From Burkholderia seminalis DSM 23518 (GTDB taxonomy: Bacteria; Pseudomonadota; Gammaproteobacteria; Burkholderiales; Burkholderiaceae): a stretch of DNA of 64,000 nucleotides. Shown here piece by piece: positions 25,805 through 35,318 of this stretch. The notes under the pieces are model-generated. The model searched no databases. It saw nothing but the letters and a program-made list of their open reading frames with translations, and was not told the origin of the DNA. Location of the stretch: the NCBI RefSeq assembly GCF_902832885.1, contig NZ_CADFDK010000004.1, positions 1-64,000 on the forward strand, given 5' to 3'. Position 1 is the first letter of the stretch. The number at the start of each line of letters is the position of its first letter. A program made the position numbers and the translations under genes.

Positions 25805-26479
25805 TTACGCGGCGACGTAGCGCAGCACGGCGTCGGCGATCGTGTCGCGATGCCGCGTGCGCAGGCGCGGCGCCGACGGATCGCGGCCGAACGCGGCGCC
25901 GAACGTGTAGCGGTTCGACACGCGGTGGAAGCAGAACGAGCTGATCAGCAGGTGCAGGTCGAATGCATCGATGTCCTTGCGGAACGCGCCGCTGGCCGCA
26001 CCGCGCTCGACCAGTTCCTCGAGCGTCTTGATGATGCTGACGTTGCGGTTCTTGAACGACTTCAGCTGTTCGAGATACTTCGCGCCGTGGATGTTCTCGA
26101 TCGACACGAGGCGGACGAAGTCGCGATGCTTGTCGTGATAGTCGAACGTGAATTCGACGAGGCGGCGCATGCCTTCGCGCGGCTCCATGTCGCCGACGTG
26201 CAGTTCCTGCTCGAGCGCGCGGATGTCGCCGTACACCTTCTCCAGCACGGCCTCGTACAGGCCTTCCTTGCTTTCGAAGTAGTAATAGAGCATGCGCTTC
26301 GTCGTGTTCGTGCGCTCGGCGATCGCGTCGACGCGCGCACCGGCGAGGCCCATCGCGGAGAATTCCTGCGTGGCGACGTCGAGAATGTTGCGCTTGGTTT
26401 GCTCGGGATCGTATTTGCGCCGCGCTTCGGACGCAAGCGCTCGGGTGTCGGACGTGGCGGCCTTGCTTCCTGCTTTCAT
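25805..26479 (-). CDS. TetR-family transcriptional regulator
   Basis: This 224-residue regulator has an N-terminal TetR helix-turn-helix at about residues 25-75 ('TKRNILDVATQEFSAMGLAGARVDAIAERTNTTKRMLYYYFESKEGLYEAVLE' read across the region). The C-terminal ligand domain resembles those of pyrimidine/amine-responsive members. It is the last gene of a leftward row lysP, FAD oxidase, tetR, with an 80-base gap holding its own candidate operator (26515-26539). It is a likely local repressor of the lysine/pipecolate genes and of itself. Confidence 0.88.
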   Translation of the reverse strand: MKAGSKAATSDTRALASEARRKYDPEQTKRNILDVATQEFSAMGLAGARVDAIAERTNTTKRMLYYYFESKEGLYEAVLEKVYGDIRALEQELHVGDMEPREGMRRLVEFTFDYHDKHRDFVRLVSIENIHGAKYLEQLKSFKNRNVSIIKTLEELVERGAASGAFRKDIDAFDLHLLISSFCFHRVSNRYTFGAAFGRDPSAPRLRTRHRDTIADAVLRYVAA

Positions 26480-26514
26480 GTGACTTTGTTTTGGGTTCGC
26501 GGCGGCTAGGAAAA

Positions 26515-26539
26515 GGCATTCTAGCATGTGGGAAATGCC
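26515..26539. promoter_or_regulatory. Palindrome and -10 element upstream of tetR, candidate operator
   Basis: GGCATT (26515-26520) and AATGCC (26534-26539) form a perfect inverted repeat with 13 bases between. On the leftward strand a TAGAAT -10-like hexamer (26523-26518) lies inside it, 38 bases before the tetR start. A palindrome overlapping a promoter right before a TetR gene is the usual autorepressor layout. Confidence 0.5.
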
Positions 26540-26559
26540 CGCCCGGCCGACCTTCCGCT

Positions 26560-27876
26560 CTAATCGGCCAGGCCGTCCGGCGGGGCCGTTTCGGCCGCCG
26601 CGCCCGCTCGGCGGCGGCAGGATGCGAGCGCGTCGCGGGCCTGGTAGGCGGTGTACGTGAGCTGCGCGGCGGCGAGGCCGGCCAGCCCGAACGTACGCGT
26701 GAGCCCGAACGCGGCGAAGCCGTCCGGCACCGGCCGGCCTTCGGCCAGCGCGGCGGCGAGCGTTTCGCCGGCCACCGTGGTCGGCGCCATGCCGTGGCCG
26801 CCAAACGCGATCGCGTGCCATACGCCGTCCGTGTCGCGGCCGATCTGCGGCATCTTGTGCCGGGCGTAACTCATCAGCCCGCCCCACGCGTAGTCGACCT
26901 TCACGCCTTCCAGTTGCGGATACACGCGCAGCAGGTCGCGCCGCAGCAGGCGCGCGATCGCATCGGGGCCGCGGTCGAGCACCGAGATCCGGCCGCCCCA
27001 CAGGATGCGCGTGTCCTTCAGCGGCCGGTAGTAGTCGAACGCGAAACGCGTGTCGTAGATCGCGTACGGCGCGTCGATCGCGTCGGGCAGCCGCGTGCCG
27101 AGCGGCTCGGTCGCGATCACGTAGGTCGCGATCGGCAGCACCGCGCGCTCGATGCGCGGCGACACGCCGCGCGCGTAACCGCCGCCGGCGAACACGACGT
27201 CTTTCGCGCGCACCGCGCCCTGCGCCGTGCGCACGACGTACCCGGCGCCTTCGCGCGCGATGCCGAGCGCGGCCGAGCGTTCGTACACGCGGGCACCGCC
27301 GCGCGAGGCGGCCGCCGCGACGCCGAGCACGTACTTGAGCGGATGGAAGTGGAAGGCGTTCGGCTCGAACAGGCCGCCGTAATAGCGCTGCGTCTTCAAC
27401 CGCTCGCGCAGCGCGCCGGTCGGGACGGGTGCCCAGTCGACGCCGAGTTCCTGCTTCATCAGCGTGCGCACGCCGTCGAGCCGCGACGGATCGTCGAACC
27501 AGTTCGCGAGCATCACGCCCTGGTCGACGATGTCGCAGTCGATCCCGTAGCGGGCGATCCGCGCGCGGATCAGGTCGACCGCATCGACGGTGAGCCGGTA
27601 CAGCCGGCGCCCTTCGTCGCGGCCGAGCGTGCGCAGCAGGTCGGCATTGTCGAGGCTGTAGCCGCCGAACACGAAGCCGCCGTTGCGGCCCGACGCACCG
27701 AAGCCGACCCGTTCGCCGTCGAGCACGACGACGTCGCGCACGCCGCGCTCGACGAGGCCGAGCGCCGTGCACAGGCCGGCGAGGCCGCCGCCGACGATGC
27801 AGACCTGCGTGTCGATCGTGCCGGTCAGTTGCGGGTAGGGCTGGCGGGTAACGGTGGCTTCGTAGAAGTTCTGCAT
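26560..27876 (-). CDS. FAD-dependent amine/amino-acid oxidase (DAO family; AmaA/PuuB-like)
   Basis: This 438-residue flavoenzyme of the D-amino-acid-oxidase fold oxidises a C-N bond and passes electrons to oxygen or a quinone. The N-terminal dinucleotide motif is 'VCIVGGGLAGLCTALGL' (about residues 25-41), followed by 'GFGASGRNGGFVFGGY', typical of the PuuB/pipecolate-oxidase group. A C-terminal 'AFGGHGMAPTTVAGE' contacts FAD. The chosen ATG is at 27876 (MQNFYEA). Between a lysine permease and a TetR gene, and opposite an ALDH7 dehydrogenase, the best guess is L-pipecolate oxidase (AmaA-like). Gamma-glutamylputrescine oxidase is the main alternative. Confidence 0.85.
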   Translation of the reverse strand: MQNFYEATVTRQPYPQLTGTIDTQVCIVGGGLAGLCTALGLVERGVRDVVVLDGERVGFGASGRNGGFVFGGYSLDNADLLRTLGRDEGRRLYRLTVDAVDLIRARIARYGIDCDIVDQGVMLANWFDDPSRLDGVRTLMKQELGVDWAPVPTGALRERLKTQRYYGGLFEPNAFHFHPLKYVLGVAAAASRGGARVYERSAALGIAREGAGYVVRTAQGAVRAKDVVFAGGGYARGVSPRIERAVLPIATYVIATEPLGTRLPDAIDAPYAIYDTRFAFDYYRPLKDTRILWGGRISVLDRGPDAIARLLRRDLLRVYPQLEGVKVDYAWGGLMSYARHKMPQIGRDTDGVWHAIAFGGHGMAPTTVAGETLAAALAEGRPVPDGFAAFGLTRTFGLAGLAAAQLTYTAYQARDALASCRRRAGAAAETAPPDGLAD

Positions 27877-28026
27877 GCGATTTCGTTGATTCGTGACGAC
27901 GGGAAAACGGACGGCGCGCGTCGATCTTGCCTGAACGCGTGCGCCGCGTCGAATGGCGCTTGTCAGGGCGCCGGCCACCGCGCTCGGGCGGCAGCCGGCG
28001 CAATGCGTGACGTCAGGCTTCAGGCT

Positions 28027-29607
28027 TCAGGCGCCCGGCGTCGGGTTGGCCGGGCGCGCGACGTAGCCCGCGTAGCCGATGTCGGCCTGCGGGGCCGCTT
28101 CTGGCGTGGCGTTGCGTTCGATCCACGGCGCGATCTCCATGTCTTCGTAGCGTACGAGGCGGCACTTGCGCACCAGCGCGTAGCCGAGCCAGATCGCGAC
28201 GAAGAACGGCAGGCCGATGTAGGTCGCGGCGACGCCGGCCCAGTCGATCTTGTCGGAGAGGAACGCCTGGTAGTCCTGGCCGAGCGCGACGACCGCGCAC
28301 AGCGCGAACGCGAACAGCGGGCCGAACGGGAACCACTTCGACCGGTACGGCAGCTGATCGAGCCGGTAGCCCTGCTTCAGGAAACCCTTGCGGAACCGGT
28401 AGTGGCTGACCGCGATGCCGAGCCACGTGATGAAGCCGGCCATGCCCGACGTGTTCAGCAGCCACAGATACACGGTCTTGTCGCCGTACAGCGACGTGAA
28501 GAAACACAGGGCGCCGACGGCGGTCGTCGCATACAGTGCATTGCGCGGCACGCCGCCCCGCGACAGCTTCGCGAAGATCTTCGGCGCGCGGCCTTCGGTC
28601 GCGAGGGTGTAGAGCATGCGCGTCGACGCGTACATGCCCGAGTTGCCGGCCGACAGCACGGCCGTCAGGATCACCGCGTTCATCACGCCGGCCGCGAACG
28701 CGAGGCCCGCGTGGCGGAATACGAGCGTAAACGGGCTTACGCCGATGTCGGTCACGTCGCTCTTCAGCAGGCTCGGGTCGGTGTAGGGAATCAGCACGCC
28801 GATCACGAAGATCGCGAGCACGTAGAACAGCAGGATGCGCCAGAAGATCTGGCTCACCGCGCGCGGGATCGTCGTGCGCGGGTTCTCCGATTCGCCGGCC
28901 GCGACGCCGATCATTTCGGTGCCCTGGAACGAGAAGCCCGCGATCATCGCGACGCCGAGCATCGTTGCCCAGCCGCCGGCGAACGGCGCGTCGCCGATCG
29001 TGAAGTTGCTCCAGCCGGCGCTCGGGCCGCCCTGCATGATCCCGAAGATCATCAGCAGGCCGACGCCGACGAACGCGAGCACCGTCAGCACCTTGATCAG
29101 CGCGAACCAGTATTCGGCTTCCCCGAAACCGCGCACCGACAACGCGTTGAGCGCGAAGATCAGCGTGAGGAACAGCGCGCTCCACCAGACGCCCGGCACA
29201 TGCGGGAACCAGTAGTGCATCACGAGCTGCGCGGCGACGAGTTCCACCGCCAGTGTCACGGCCCAGCTGTACCAGTAGTTCCAGCCGAGCGCGAAGCCGA
29301 AGCCTTCGTCGACGAATTTCGCGCCGTAGGTCGCGAACGAGCCCGACACCGGCATGAACGCGGCCATTTCGCCGAGGCTCGTCATCAGGAAATAGACCAT
29401 CAGGCCGATCACCATGTACGCGATCATCGCGCCGCCGGGGCCGGCCTGCGAGATCGACGCGCCGGATGCGACGAACAGGCCCGTGCCGATCGAGCCGCCG
29501 ATCGCGATCATCCGCAGATGACGGGCCTGCAGCGCACGGTGAAGGGACGGCTTCGCGGGCGGCGAGCCGGACGGACGGGGCGAATCGGGGCGGGCGTCTG
29601 AATGCAT
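28027..29607 (-). CDS. lysP: Lysine-type amino-acid permease (LysP family)
   Basis: This is a 526-residue, 12-helix inner-membrane importer of the amino acid-polyamine-organocation superfamily. Similarity to E. coli lysine permease LysP is very strong along the whole length: 'LQARHLRMIAIGGSIGTGLFVASGA', 'GFGFALGWNYWYSWAVT', 'VRGFGEAEYWF', 'GNSGMYASTRMLYTLA' and 'LPYRSKWFP'. Lysine is therefore the expected substrate. It starts at ATG 29607 and heads the leftward lysP-oxidase-tetR row (150 bases to the oxidase gene). I looked for a lysine riboswitch upstream and found none. Confidence 0.92.
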   Translation of the reverse strand: MHSDARPDSPRPSGSPPAKPSLHRALQARHLRMIAIGGSIGTGLFVASGASISQAGPGGAMIAYMVIGLMVYFLMTSLGEMAAFMPVSGSFATYGAKFVDEGFGFALGWNYWYSWAVTLAVELVAAQLVMHYWFPHVPGVWWSALFLTLIFALNALSVRGFGEAEYWFALIKVLTVLAFVGVGLLMIFGIMQGGPSAGWSNFTIGDAPFAGGWATMLGVAMIAGFSFQGTEMIGVAAGESENPRTTIPRAVSQIFWRILLFYVLAIFVIGVLIPYTDPSLLKSDVTDIGVSPFTLVFRHAGLAFAAGVMNAVILTAVLSAGNSGMYASTRMLYTLATEGRAPKIFAKLSRGGVPRNALYATTAVGALCFFTSLYGDKTVYLWLLNTSGMAGFITWLGIAVSHYRFRKGFLKQGYRLDQLPYRSKWFPFGPLFAFALCAVVALGQDYQAFLSDKIDWAGVAATYIGLPFFVAIWLGYALVRKCRLVRYEDMEIAPWIERNATPEAAPQADIGYAGYVARPANPTPGA

Positions 29608-30255
29608 GGCGGGCGCTGGGCGCTGTCTCCGGGATTGTTTTTTCGGTGACGAAGCGCGACGCGTTGCCGGACGCGGGCCGGGGCAGCGGTGATGCGGTGC
29701 GAAACGGGCCGCCGGGGGCCCGATGAGCCGGGCCGCGGGGCGTGTCGCCTTCGTCGGGCGTCCGGCCGCTTGTCATGGCGGCCGGCGGCGCGCCGGGTGC
29801 ATGGCACCTCGACGCCGCCCCGATTGTGGGTGCCCGATGTACGGGCGGCAAACGATATTTCCGAACAGGGTGATGCAGCTTTGTCATCAACTCGCGCCAC
29901 GTCGGGACGCGTCCCGTGGCCCGGTCACGAGCCTTGGAAAAGTCTCGTATCGGGACGGGAGCGCACGCGTTCTTCCTGCCAGGGTGTTGCGTTTTGGGAA
30001 TGAAGTCGTGAGTTAATATCAATAGCGGCCCGACTTGTGGCCACCGACAATGTGTTTCATGGATCGTGCCTCGCGAGGCTGGGGCGCGCCGTCCGGCCGG
30101 GCTTCCGGCGGCGGCGCGGCGCGATGCGCCGTACGCGGCGCACCGGGCCGGCCACGCGGCGCATCCGCTTGCACAGGGCGCGCGAACGCGCTCCAATCGA
30201 ATCACGCGGGCGGCGCTGCCGCCGCACCGATCAATCTGTCCCTGAAGAGGAAGTG
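29608..30255. other. Long divergent promoter region of lysP and the ALDH7 gene
   Basis: About 650 bases without a convincing gene lie between two divergently transcribed genes of the same predicted pathway. A short AT-rich patch around 30005-30025 contains TAATAT (30014-30019), a possible -10 element for the rightward dehydrogenase gene with a poor -35 match; this would leave a leader of about 230 bases. The frame of the dehydrogenase is open upstream, but those residues are arginine/glycine-rich and unlike any protein. Confidence 0.4.
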
Positions 30256-31767
30256 ATGCAATTCAACGACATTCTTGCCGCGCTCGATATCGATCTCGCC
30301 CAGTGGAAAGGCAATGCGCTGACCGCGCGTTCGCCGCTCGACGGCGCGACGCTCGCGACGCTGGCTGTCGACACGCCGGCCGACGCGGAGCGCAAGATCG
30401 ATGCCGCGCACGACGCATTCCTCAAGTGGCGCACGGTGCCGGCGCCGGTGCGCGGCGAACTCGTGCGCGTGTTCGGCAATGTCCTGCGCGAGCACAAGGC
30501 CGAACTGGGCCGTCTCGTCACGCTCGAGGCCGGCAAGATCACGTCGGAAGGCCTCGGCGAAGTGCAGGAAATGATCGACATCTGCGATTTCGCGGTCGGT
30601 CTGTCGCGCCAGCTCTACGGCCTGACGATCGCATCCGAGCGCCCGGGCCACCGGATGATGGAAACGTGGCACCCGATCGGCGTGTGCGGCGTGATCTCGG
30701 CGTTCAACTTCCCGGTTGCCGTGTGGGCATGGAATGCGGCGCTCGCGTTCGTGTGCGGCGATTCGGTCGTGTGGAAGCCGTCGGAAAAGACGCCGCTCAC
30801 CGCGATCGCGTGCCACGTGCTGCTCCAGAAGGCGATCCGCGAGTTCGAGAAGACTCATCCGGGCGTCGCGCCGGCGGAACTGAGCCAGCTGGTGCTCGGC
30901 ATGCGCGATGTCGGCGAGGTGCTGACGGCGTCGAAGAAGGTGCCGGTCGTCAGCGCGACGGGCAGCGTGCGGATGGGCCAGGAAGTCGCGAAGGTGCTGA
31001 GCCAGCGTCTCGCGCGCGGCATCCTCGAACTCGGCGGCAACAACGGGATGATCGTCGCGCCGAGCGCGGATCTCGATCTCGTCGTGCGCGCGGTCACGTT
31101 CGCGGCGGTCGGCACGGCCGGCCAGCGCTGCACGACGCTGCGCCGCCTGATCGTGCATCGCAGCCTGGTCGAGCAACTGCTGCCGCGCATCGAGAAGGCC
31201 TACACGTCGGTGAAGGTCGGCAACCCGCTGGAAGAAGGCACGCTGGTCGGCCCGCTGGTCGATCGTGCGTCGTTCGACGCGATGCAGAAGGCGCTGGCCG
31301 ATGCACGCGAGCAGGGTGGCGAAGTGAAGGGCGGCGAGCGCGTCGACGTCGGTCATGCGGATGCGTACTACGTGCGTCCGGCAATCGTGCGGATGCCGAA
31401 GCAGTCGGCGGTGGTCGAGCGCGAAACGTTCGCGCCGATCCTGTACGTGATGATCTACGACAACTTCGACGATGCGATCGAACTGCACAACGCGGTGCCG
31501 CAAGGGCTGTCGTCGGCGATCTTCACGAACGACATGCGCGAGGCCGAGCAGTTCATGTCGGCGGCGGGCAGCGATTGCGGGATCGTCAACGTGAACATCG
31601 GCACGAGCGGCGCGGAGATCGGCGGCGCGTTCGGCGGCGAGAAGGAAACGGGCGGCGGCCGCGAGTCGGGTTCGGATGCGTGGAAGGCCTATATGCGCCG
31701 CGCGACGAATACGATCAACTACAGCCGGCAATTGCCGCTGGCGCAGGGCGTGAAGTTCGACGTTTGA
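30256..31767 (+). CDS. amaB: ALDH7-type aldehyde dehydrogenase (alpha-aminoadipate semialdehyde dehydrogenase)
   Basis: This 503-residue NAD-dependent dehydrogenase belongs to the antiquitin/ALDH7 branch, which oxidises alpha-aminoadipate semialdehyde (in equilibrium with piperideine-6-carboxylate) to alpha-aminoadipate in lysine breakdown. The catalytic residues are E258 (LELGGNN) and C292 (GTAGQRCTT). The ALDH7-specific C-terminal block 'GAFGGEKETGGGRESGSD' is present. The ATG at 30256 follows AGAGGAAG. It is divergent from lysP and an FAD oxidase; in Pseudomonas the equivalent AmaA/AmaB pair turns L-pipecolate into aminoadipate, so a shared pathway is likely. It is followed by a terminator. 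Confidence 0.92.
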   Translation: MQFNDILAALDIDLAQWKGNALTARSPLDGATLATLAVDTPADAERKIDAAHDAFLKWRTVPAPVRGELVRVFGNVLREHKAELGRLVTLEAGKITSEGLGEVQEMIDICDFAVGLSRQLYGLTIASERPGHRMMETWHPIGVCGVISAFNFPVAVWAWNAALAFVCGDSVVWKPSEKTPLTAIACHVLLQKAIREFEKTHPGVAPAELSQLVLGMRDVGEVLTASKKVPVVSATGSVRMGQEVAKVLSQRLARGILELGGNNGMIVAPSADLDLVVRAVTFAAVGTAGQRCTTLRRLIVHRSLVEQLLPRIEKAYTSVKVGNPLEEGTLVGPLVDRASFDAMQKALADAREQGGEVKGGERVDVGHADAYYVRPAIVRMPKQSAVVERETFAPILYVMIYDNFDDAIELHNAVPQGLSSAIFTNDMREAEQFMSAAGSDCGIVNVNIGTSGAEIGGAFGGEKETGGGRESGSDAWKAYMRRATNTINYSRQLPLAQGVKFDV

Positions 31768-31805
31768 CGTCGGTTGCCCGAATGGGCGCCATGTACGAGT
31801 GAGGA

Positions 31806-31846
31806 GGGCCGGTTGCCGCGGATGCGGTGACCGGCCCTTCGTGTTT
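31806..31846 (+). terminator. Intrinsic terminator after the ALDH7 gene
   Basis: GGGCCGGT (31806-31813) pairs with ACCGGCCC (31830-31837), with an inner CCGC/GCGG helix, followed by the T-rich tail TTCGTGTTT. It lies 38 bases beyond the stop codon. Confidence 0.8.
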
Positions 31847-31893
31847 CGGCGCGGGCGGCGCCATCGTCGATGACAAGCCCGCTCAGGCGATGC

Positions 31894-34338
31894 TCACTGC
31901 TCCGCCGCCGGCATGTTCTGCACGACCAGCATCTGCGGGCTCGACAGCGTGATCCCCGCCGCGCGCAGCTGCTTCAGGATCTCGAACAGCAGGTCGCTCT
32001 TCGTCGAGCTCGCGATCCGCGGGCTCGACACGTAGCCCGTCACGCTCAGCGTGATCCCGTCCGGCGTGAGCTGGCTGAACGTCACCGACGGCGCCGGCTT
32101 CTCGAGAATCGCCTGATGCTCGCGATACGCGTCGAGCAGCAGGTCGCGCACCTGCTCGGGATCGGTGTTCAGCGGGAACGTCAGCACCAGCGTCGCGACG
32201 CCCTGCGTGCTGTTGCCCATCGTCACGTTGCGCACGTTCTGCGAGATCAGTTGCGAGTTCGGCACGATCACGGTCGAGCGGTCGCTGAGCTGGATCTCGG
32301 TCGCACGCACGTTGATGCGGCGGATGTCGCCTTCGACGCCCGCGATGCTGACCATGTCGCCCACCTTGACGGGGCGCTCGGTCAGCAGGATCAGCCCCGA
32401 CACGAAGTTCTTCACGATCTCCTGCAGGCCGAAGCCGATCCCCACCGACAACGCGCTGACGATCCACGCGAGGTTGCTCCACCGCACGCCGAGCAGCCCG
32501 AGCGTCATCAGCACGAGCAGCACGTAGCCGACGTTGGTGAACAGCGTGATCAGCGACACGCGCATGCCCGTATCCATGCCGAGCGCGGGCATGAACTCGC
32601 TGTCGAGCCAGCGGCGCAGCGAGCGCAGCAGGTAGAAGCCGATCGCGAACCCGATCACGGCGTTCAGGATCCGGTCGGGCATGATGTTCAGGCTCTGCAG
32701 CCGCTGGCTGCCGATCATCGCGACCGCGCTGTCGAGCAGGTCGCCCGGCGTCGTGCCGAAGCCGCCCGTCACCAGCGCGATGGCCGCGATCAGCATCAGC
32801 AGGCTCGTGCCGAAGCCGGACAGGACCGTGCGCGCCTGATCGAGGTGGCGGTCCTCGAGCGCGAACAGGTGCTTGATCTGCTGGCCCGTCGACAGGCCCG
32901 ACGAGAACAGGCTTTCGCTCGCATCGCGCGTCAGCTGGATCAGGATGTAGGTCGCGCACAGCACGATCTCGAACCACACGAGTTCGTACGTGATGAAGCG
33001 TGCGACCGTGATGTAGCCGATCAGGAGTGCGATCAACGATACGACGATCGCCAGCGTGACGCCCGCATGGATCAGCCCCGCGAGCGTCGAGCGCTGCTCG
33101 GGCGCTTCGCCGGCCGCCGCGAGCGCGCTGCGTGCGCGGTTCGCGCGCAACAGCGACGCGCCGACCGTCAGCGCCACGACGAGCGAGACGATGCCGCGGC
33201 CGAACAGCGTGACCGACAGGCTCGTGTCGACGATCCGGTTGATCGATTCGAGCGTGCCGGACACCAGCAGCAGCGCGGCCAGGATGCTGGGGAACGGTTT
33301 CATCGCGAGCGCGACGGGATCGGCGAGCGCGGGCAGTCGCCACGACGGATGCTTCGTACAGAGCAGGGCGCGGCCGAGTCCGGCGATCAGCGCGCAGGTT
33401 GCGGCGAGCTTCGCGAACTGGTCCCACAGATCGGTCAGCGACGGCGTGAGCTCGTAGCGGCGCGCGACGGCGAGGTAGAGGATCTGAACGGCGATGGCCG
33501 TGGCCAGGAACGTCGACAGCACGGTCGACAGCGCCAGCGCGCTGCGGCGCAGGCGCGTGGGCGGCAGACGGTTCAGCGCGATCCACGCGAGCCCGCGCTC
33601 GATGAGCCGGCGGCCGCCGAGCCACGCCGCGAACGAGGCGATCAGCAGCACCGTCGTGAGCGCCCGCTGCCCGGGTACCCATGACGAATGCAGCATGTCG
33701 AGCAGCTCGTCGTCGAAATCCTGGAGCCGCTGGCGATCGTCCGGCGAAAGGTGGAACAGCGGCAGCCAGAACTGCGCGCTGAAGATGCTGCCCGAACGGA
33801 ACGCGAGCTGGTTCTTCAGCAGGCTGCGATGCAGTTTCGCGAACTGCTCGGTCAGGTTCGTGAGGCTGGCCTTCTGGTCGGCCGCCTGCTTCAGCGCCGC
33901 ATCGATCTGCGTCTTGCGTGCGTCGAGCGTGGCCCGTTGTTTGGCGACGGCCGCCGTTTCCGGCGCGGCGCCCTCGGCAGGCGGCGGCCCGAGCACGTCG
34001 AGTTGCGCCTGGATCTGCGCGCGTTGCGGCGTGAGATCGCTTTGCAGTTTCGCGATGTCGGTGCTCAGCTCCTGGGCCGAGTCGTCGAGCGCGTCCAGTT
34101 CCTTGCTGTTGGATGTCGTCGAGGTCTGCTGCTTGATGCGGTCCAGTTCGACCTGCATCTGCTTGAGCTGCGCGATGGCGTCGTTCAGCGAGATGGCCGG
34201 GACGGGGGCGCCGACGCCGCTTGCGCCCGGGGCCGAAGCGGCCGCCGGAAACGCCGACGCGGTTGCGATCGCCGCGAACTGCAGCAGCGCGATCAGCGCG
34301 ATTCGGCAGGCGTACGTGGATAGTCGTTGTATGAACAT
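31894..34338 (-). CDS. Large MscS-family mechanosensitive channel
   Basis: This is an 814-residue inner-membrane channel of the MscS family that releases solutes when membrane tension rises. A signal peptide (about residues 1-30) leads into a periplasmic coiled-coil region (about 50-190, rich in 'LKQMQVELDRIKQQ'-like heptads; DUF3772-type). About eight further helices follow, then the pore helix and beta domain ('GFGLQEIVKNFVSGLILLTERPVKVGD', then 'VNVRATEIQLSDRSTVIVPNSQLI'). This matches the YbiO/MscK-like long channels rather than small MscS. It starts at ATG 34338 and stands alone, with no linked osmolyte genes. Confidence 0.9.
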   Translation of the reverse strand: MFIQRLSTYACRIALIALLQFAAIATASAFPAAASAPGASGVGAPVPAISLNDAIAQLKQMQVELDRIKQQTSTTSNSKELDALDDSAQELSTDIAKLQSDLTPQRAQIQAQLDVLGPPPAEGAAPETAAVAKQRATLDARKTQIDAALKQAADQKASLTNLTEQFAKLHRSLLKNQLAFRSGSIFSAQFWLPLFHLSPDDRQRLQDFDDELLDMLHSSWVPGQRALTTVLLIASFAAWLGGRRLIERGLAWIALNRLPPTRLRRSALALSTVLSTFLATAIAVQILYLAVARRYELTPSLTDLWDQFAKLAATCALIAGLGRALLCTKHPSWRLPALADPVALAMKPFPSILAALLLVSGTLESINRIVDTSLSVTLFGRGIVSLVVALTVGASLLRANRARSALAAAGEAPEQRSTLAGLIHAGVTLAIVVSLIALLIGYITVARFITYELVWFEIVLCATYILIQLTRDASESLFSSGLSTGQQIKHLFALEDRHLDQARTVLSGFGTSLLMLIAAIALVTGGFGTTPGDLLDSAVAMIGSQRLQSLNIMPDRILNAVIGFAIGFYLLRSLRRWLDSEFMPALGMDTGMRVSLITLFTNVGYVLLVLMTLGLLGVRWSNLAWIVSALSVGIGFGLQEIVKNFVSGLILLTERPVKVGDMVSIAGVEGDIRRINVRATEIQLSDRSTVIVPNSQLISQNVRNVTMGNSTQGVATLVLTFPLNTDPEQVRDLLLDAYREHQAILEKPAPSVTFSQLTPDGITLSVTGYVSSPRIASSTKSDLLFEILKQLRAAGITLSSPQMLVVQNMPAAEQ

Positions 34339-34743
34339 GGATTCTTACGATTTGCCGACAATGCCGGATGCCGAAAAGCAGCCGGAAGCCGGTGGTTGGC
34401 CCGACTGCATGTTACCGGGGCGCGGGCCATCGATTTCCGAATCCGCATGGGCGACGTTTCGGCGCCGGGCAGGAGGGGCCGACCGCGGGAAATCCTGCTC
34501 GCCCCTGTCTTGTTAAGGGTGTGCCGACCGAATCGCGTCCGAAACCGCGCGATGTTGTCGTTCAGCCGCGGCAGGCGGCCGGACAGATGGTTACGAAATT
34601 TACATGAAGTTGGCCCGACGGCGGTTCGTGCTAATTGGGGCGCGAGTCATGGCGGCATACGCTGCCGATGCTGAGCTTTCATTTTCCTGTCGCTTCATCG
34701 TCGGTAAAATGCCGCGGGTCGCTGGCAGGCGTCCGGGACATGA

Positions 34744-35121
34744 GAAGGGTGGGCCGCCTGCCGCGCGGCGAAAAACGAACAACGAAAAGAAATCCTGAGA
34801 GCATGGCTGACCGATGTTCATCCGGACGACGTCGTCGCATCCGGTGAAGGTTTCAACGCGTGGCTGATCAGCGTGACGCATGGCTACGTGGACGTCGATC
34901 GATTGAAAACGGTCGCGAGCATGATTCGGGTGCTCAACAACCTGATGGCGCTGGTCGATGCGCTCACCGACATCGTCTCGATCATCCGCAAGCGAGGCGG
35001 CGAACTGCTCGACTATCTCGGACTCGCGATCAACCTGATCGGCGTGATTCCATTTCCGCCCGTACTGGCGCCCATGCGCCTCACGGCGCGGCCGCTTCTG
35101 GCAACGTCGATTGGACGATAG
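34744..35121 (+). pseudogene. Remnant resembling the N-terminal region of an RHS/polymorphic toxin
   Basis: The frame is open from 34744 to a stop at 35119-35121. From about 34792 it encodes 'AWLTDVHPDDVVASGEGFNAW', 'YVDVDRLKTVASMI', 'NNLMALVDALTDIVSIIRK' and 'LGLAINLIGVIPFPPVLAPMR'. This resembles the hydrophobic segment found near the N-terminus of Burkholderia/Pseudomonas RHS toxins delivered by type VI secretion. The usual PAAR region and RHS repeats are missing and the frame stops soon after 'RPLLATS'. There is no good start codon or ribosome-binding site (a GTG at 34873 is the only in-frame candidate). I read it as a truncated remnant; the family match is from memory. Confidence 0.5.
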
Positions 35122-35318
35122 GGAATCTTGTTCGACGTTGTGCCCGGTCAGCCAGCTATAACGAACCGGCTCGCTACATCTGTTCCAATGCGGCCGATGC
35201 GCCCGTGCGTCAATTGATTGATGTGCTCAGCCCCCCGCCTCGCTAAAATGCGCGAAGCCGCTCGCCAGTTCCCCTCTGCTGGCGCCAACGACAATCAAGA
35301 ATCCGGAGACTCGCCACC

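Noticed and set aside
29608-30255. Possible lysine riboswitch upstream of lysP
   Set aside because: None of the conserved L-box segments are visible on the leftward strand, and such riboswitches are not expected in this group.
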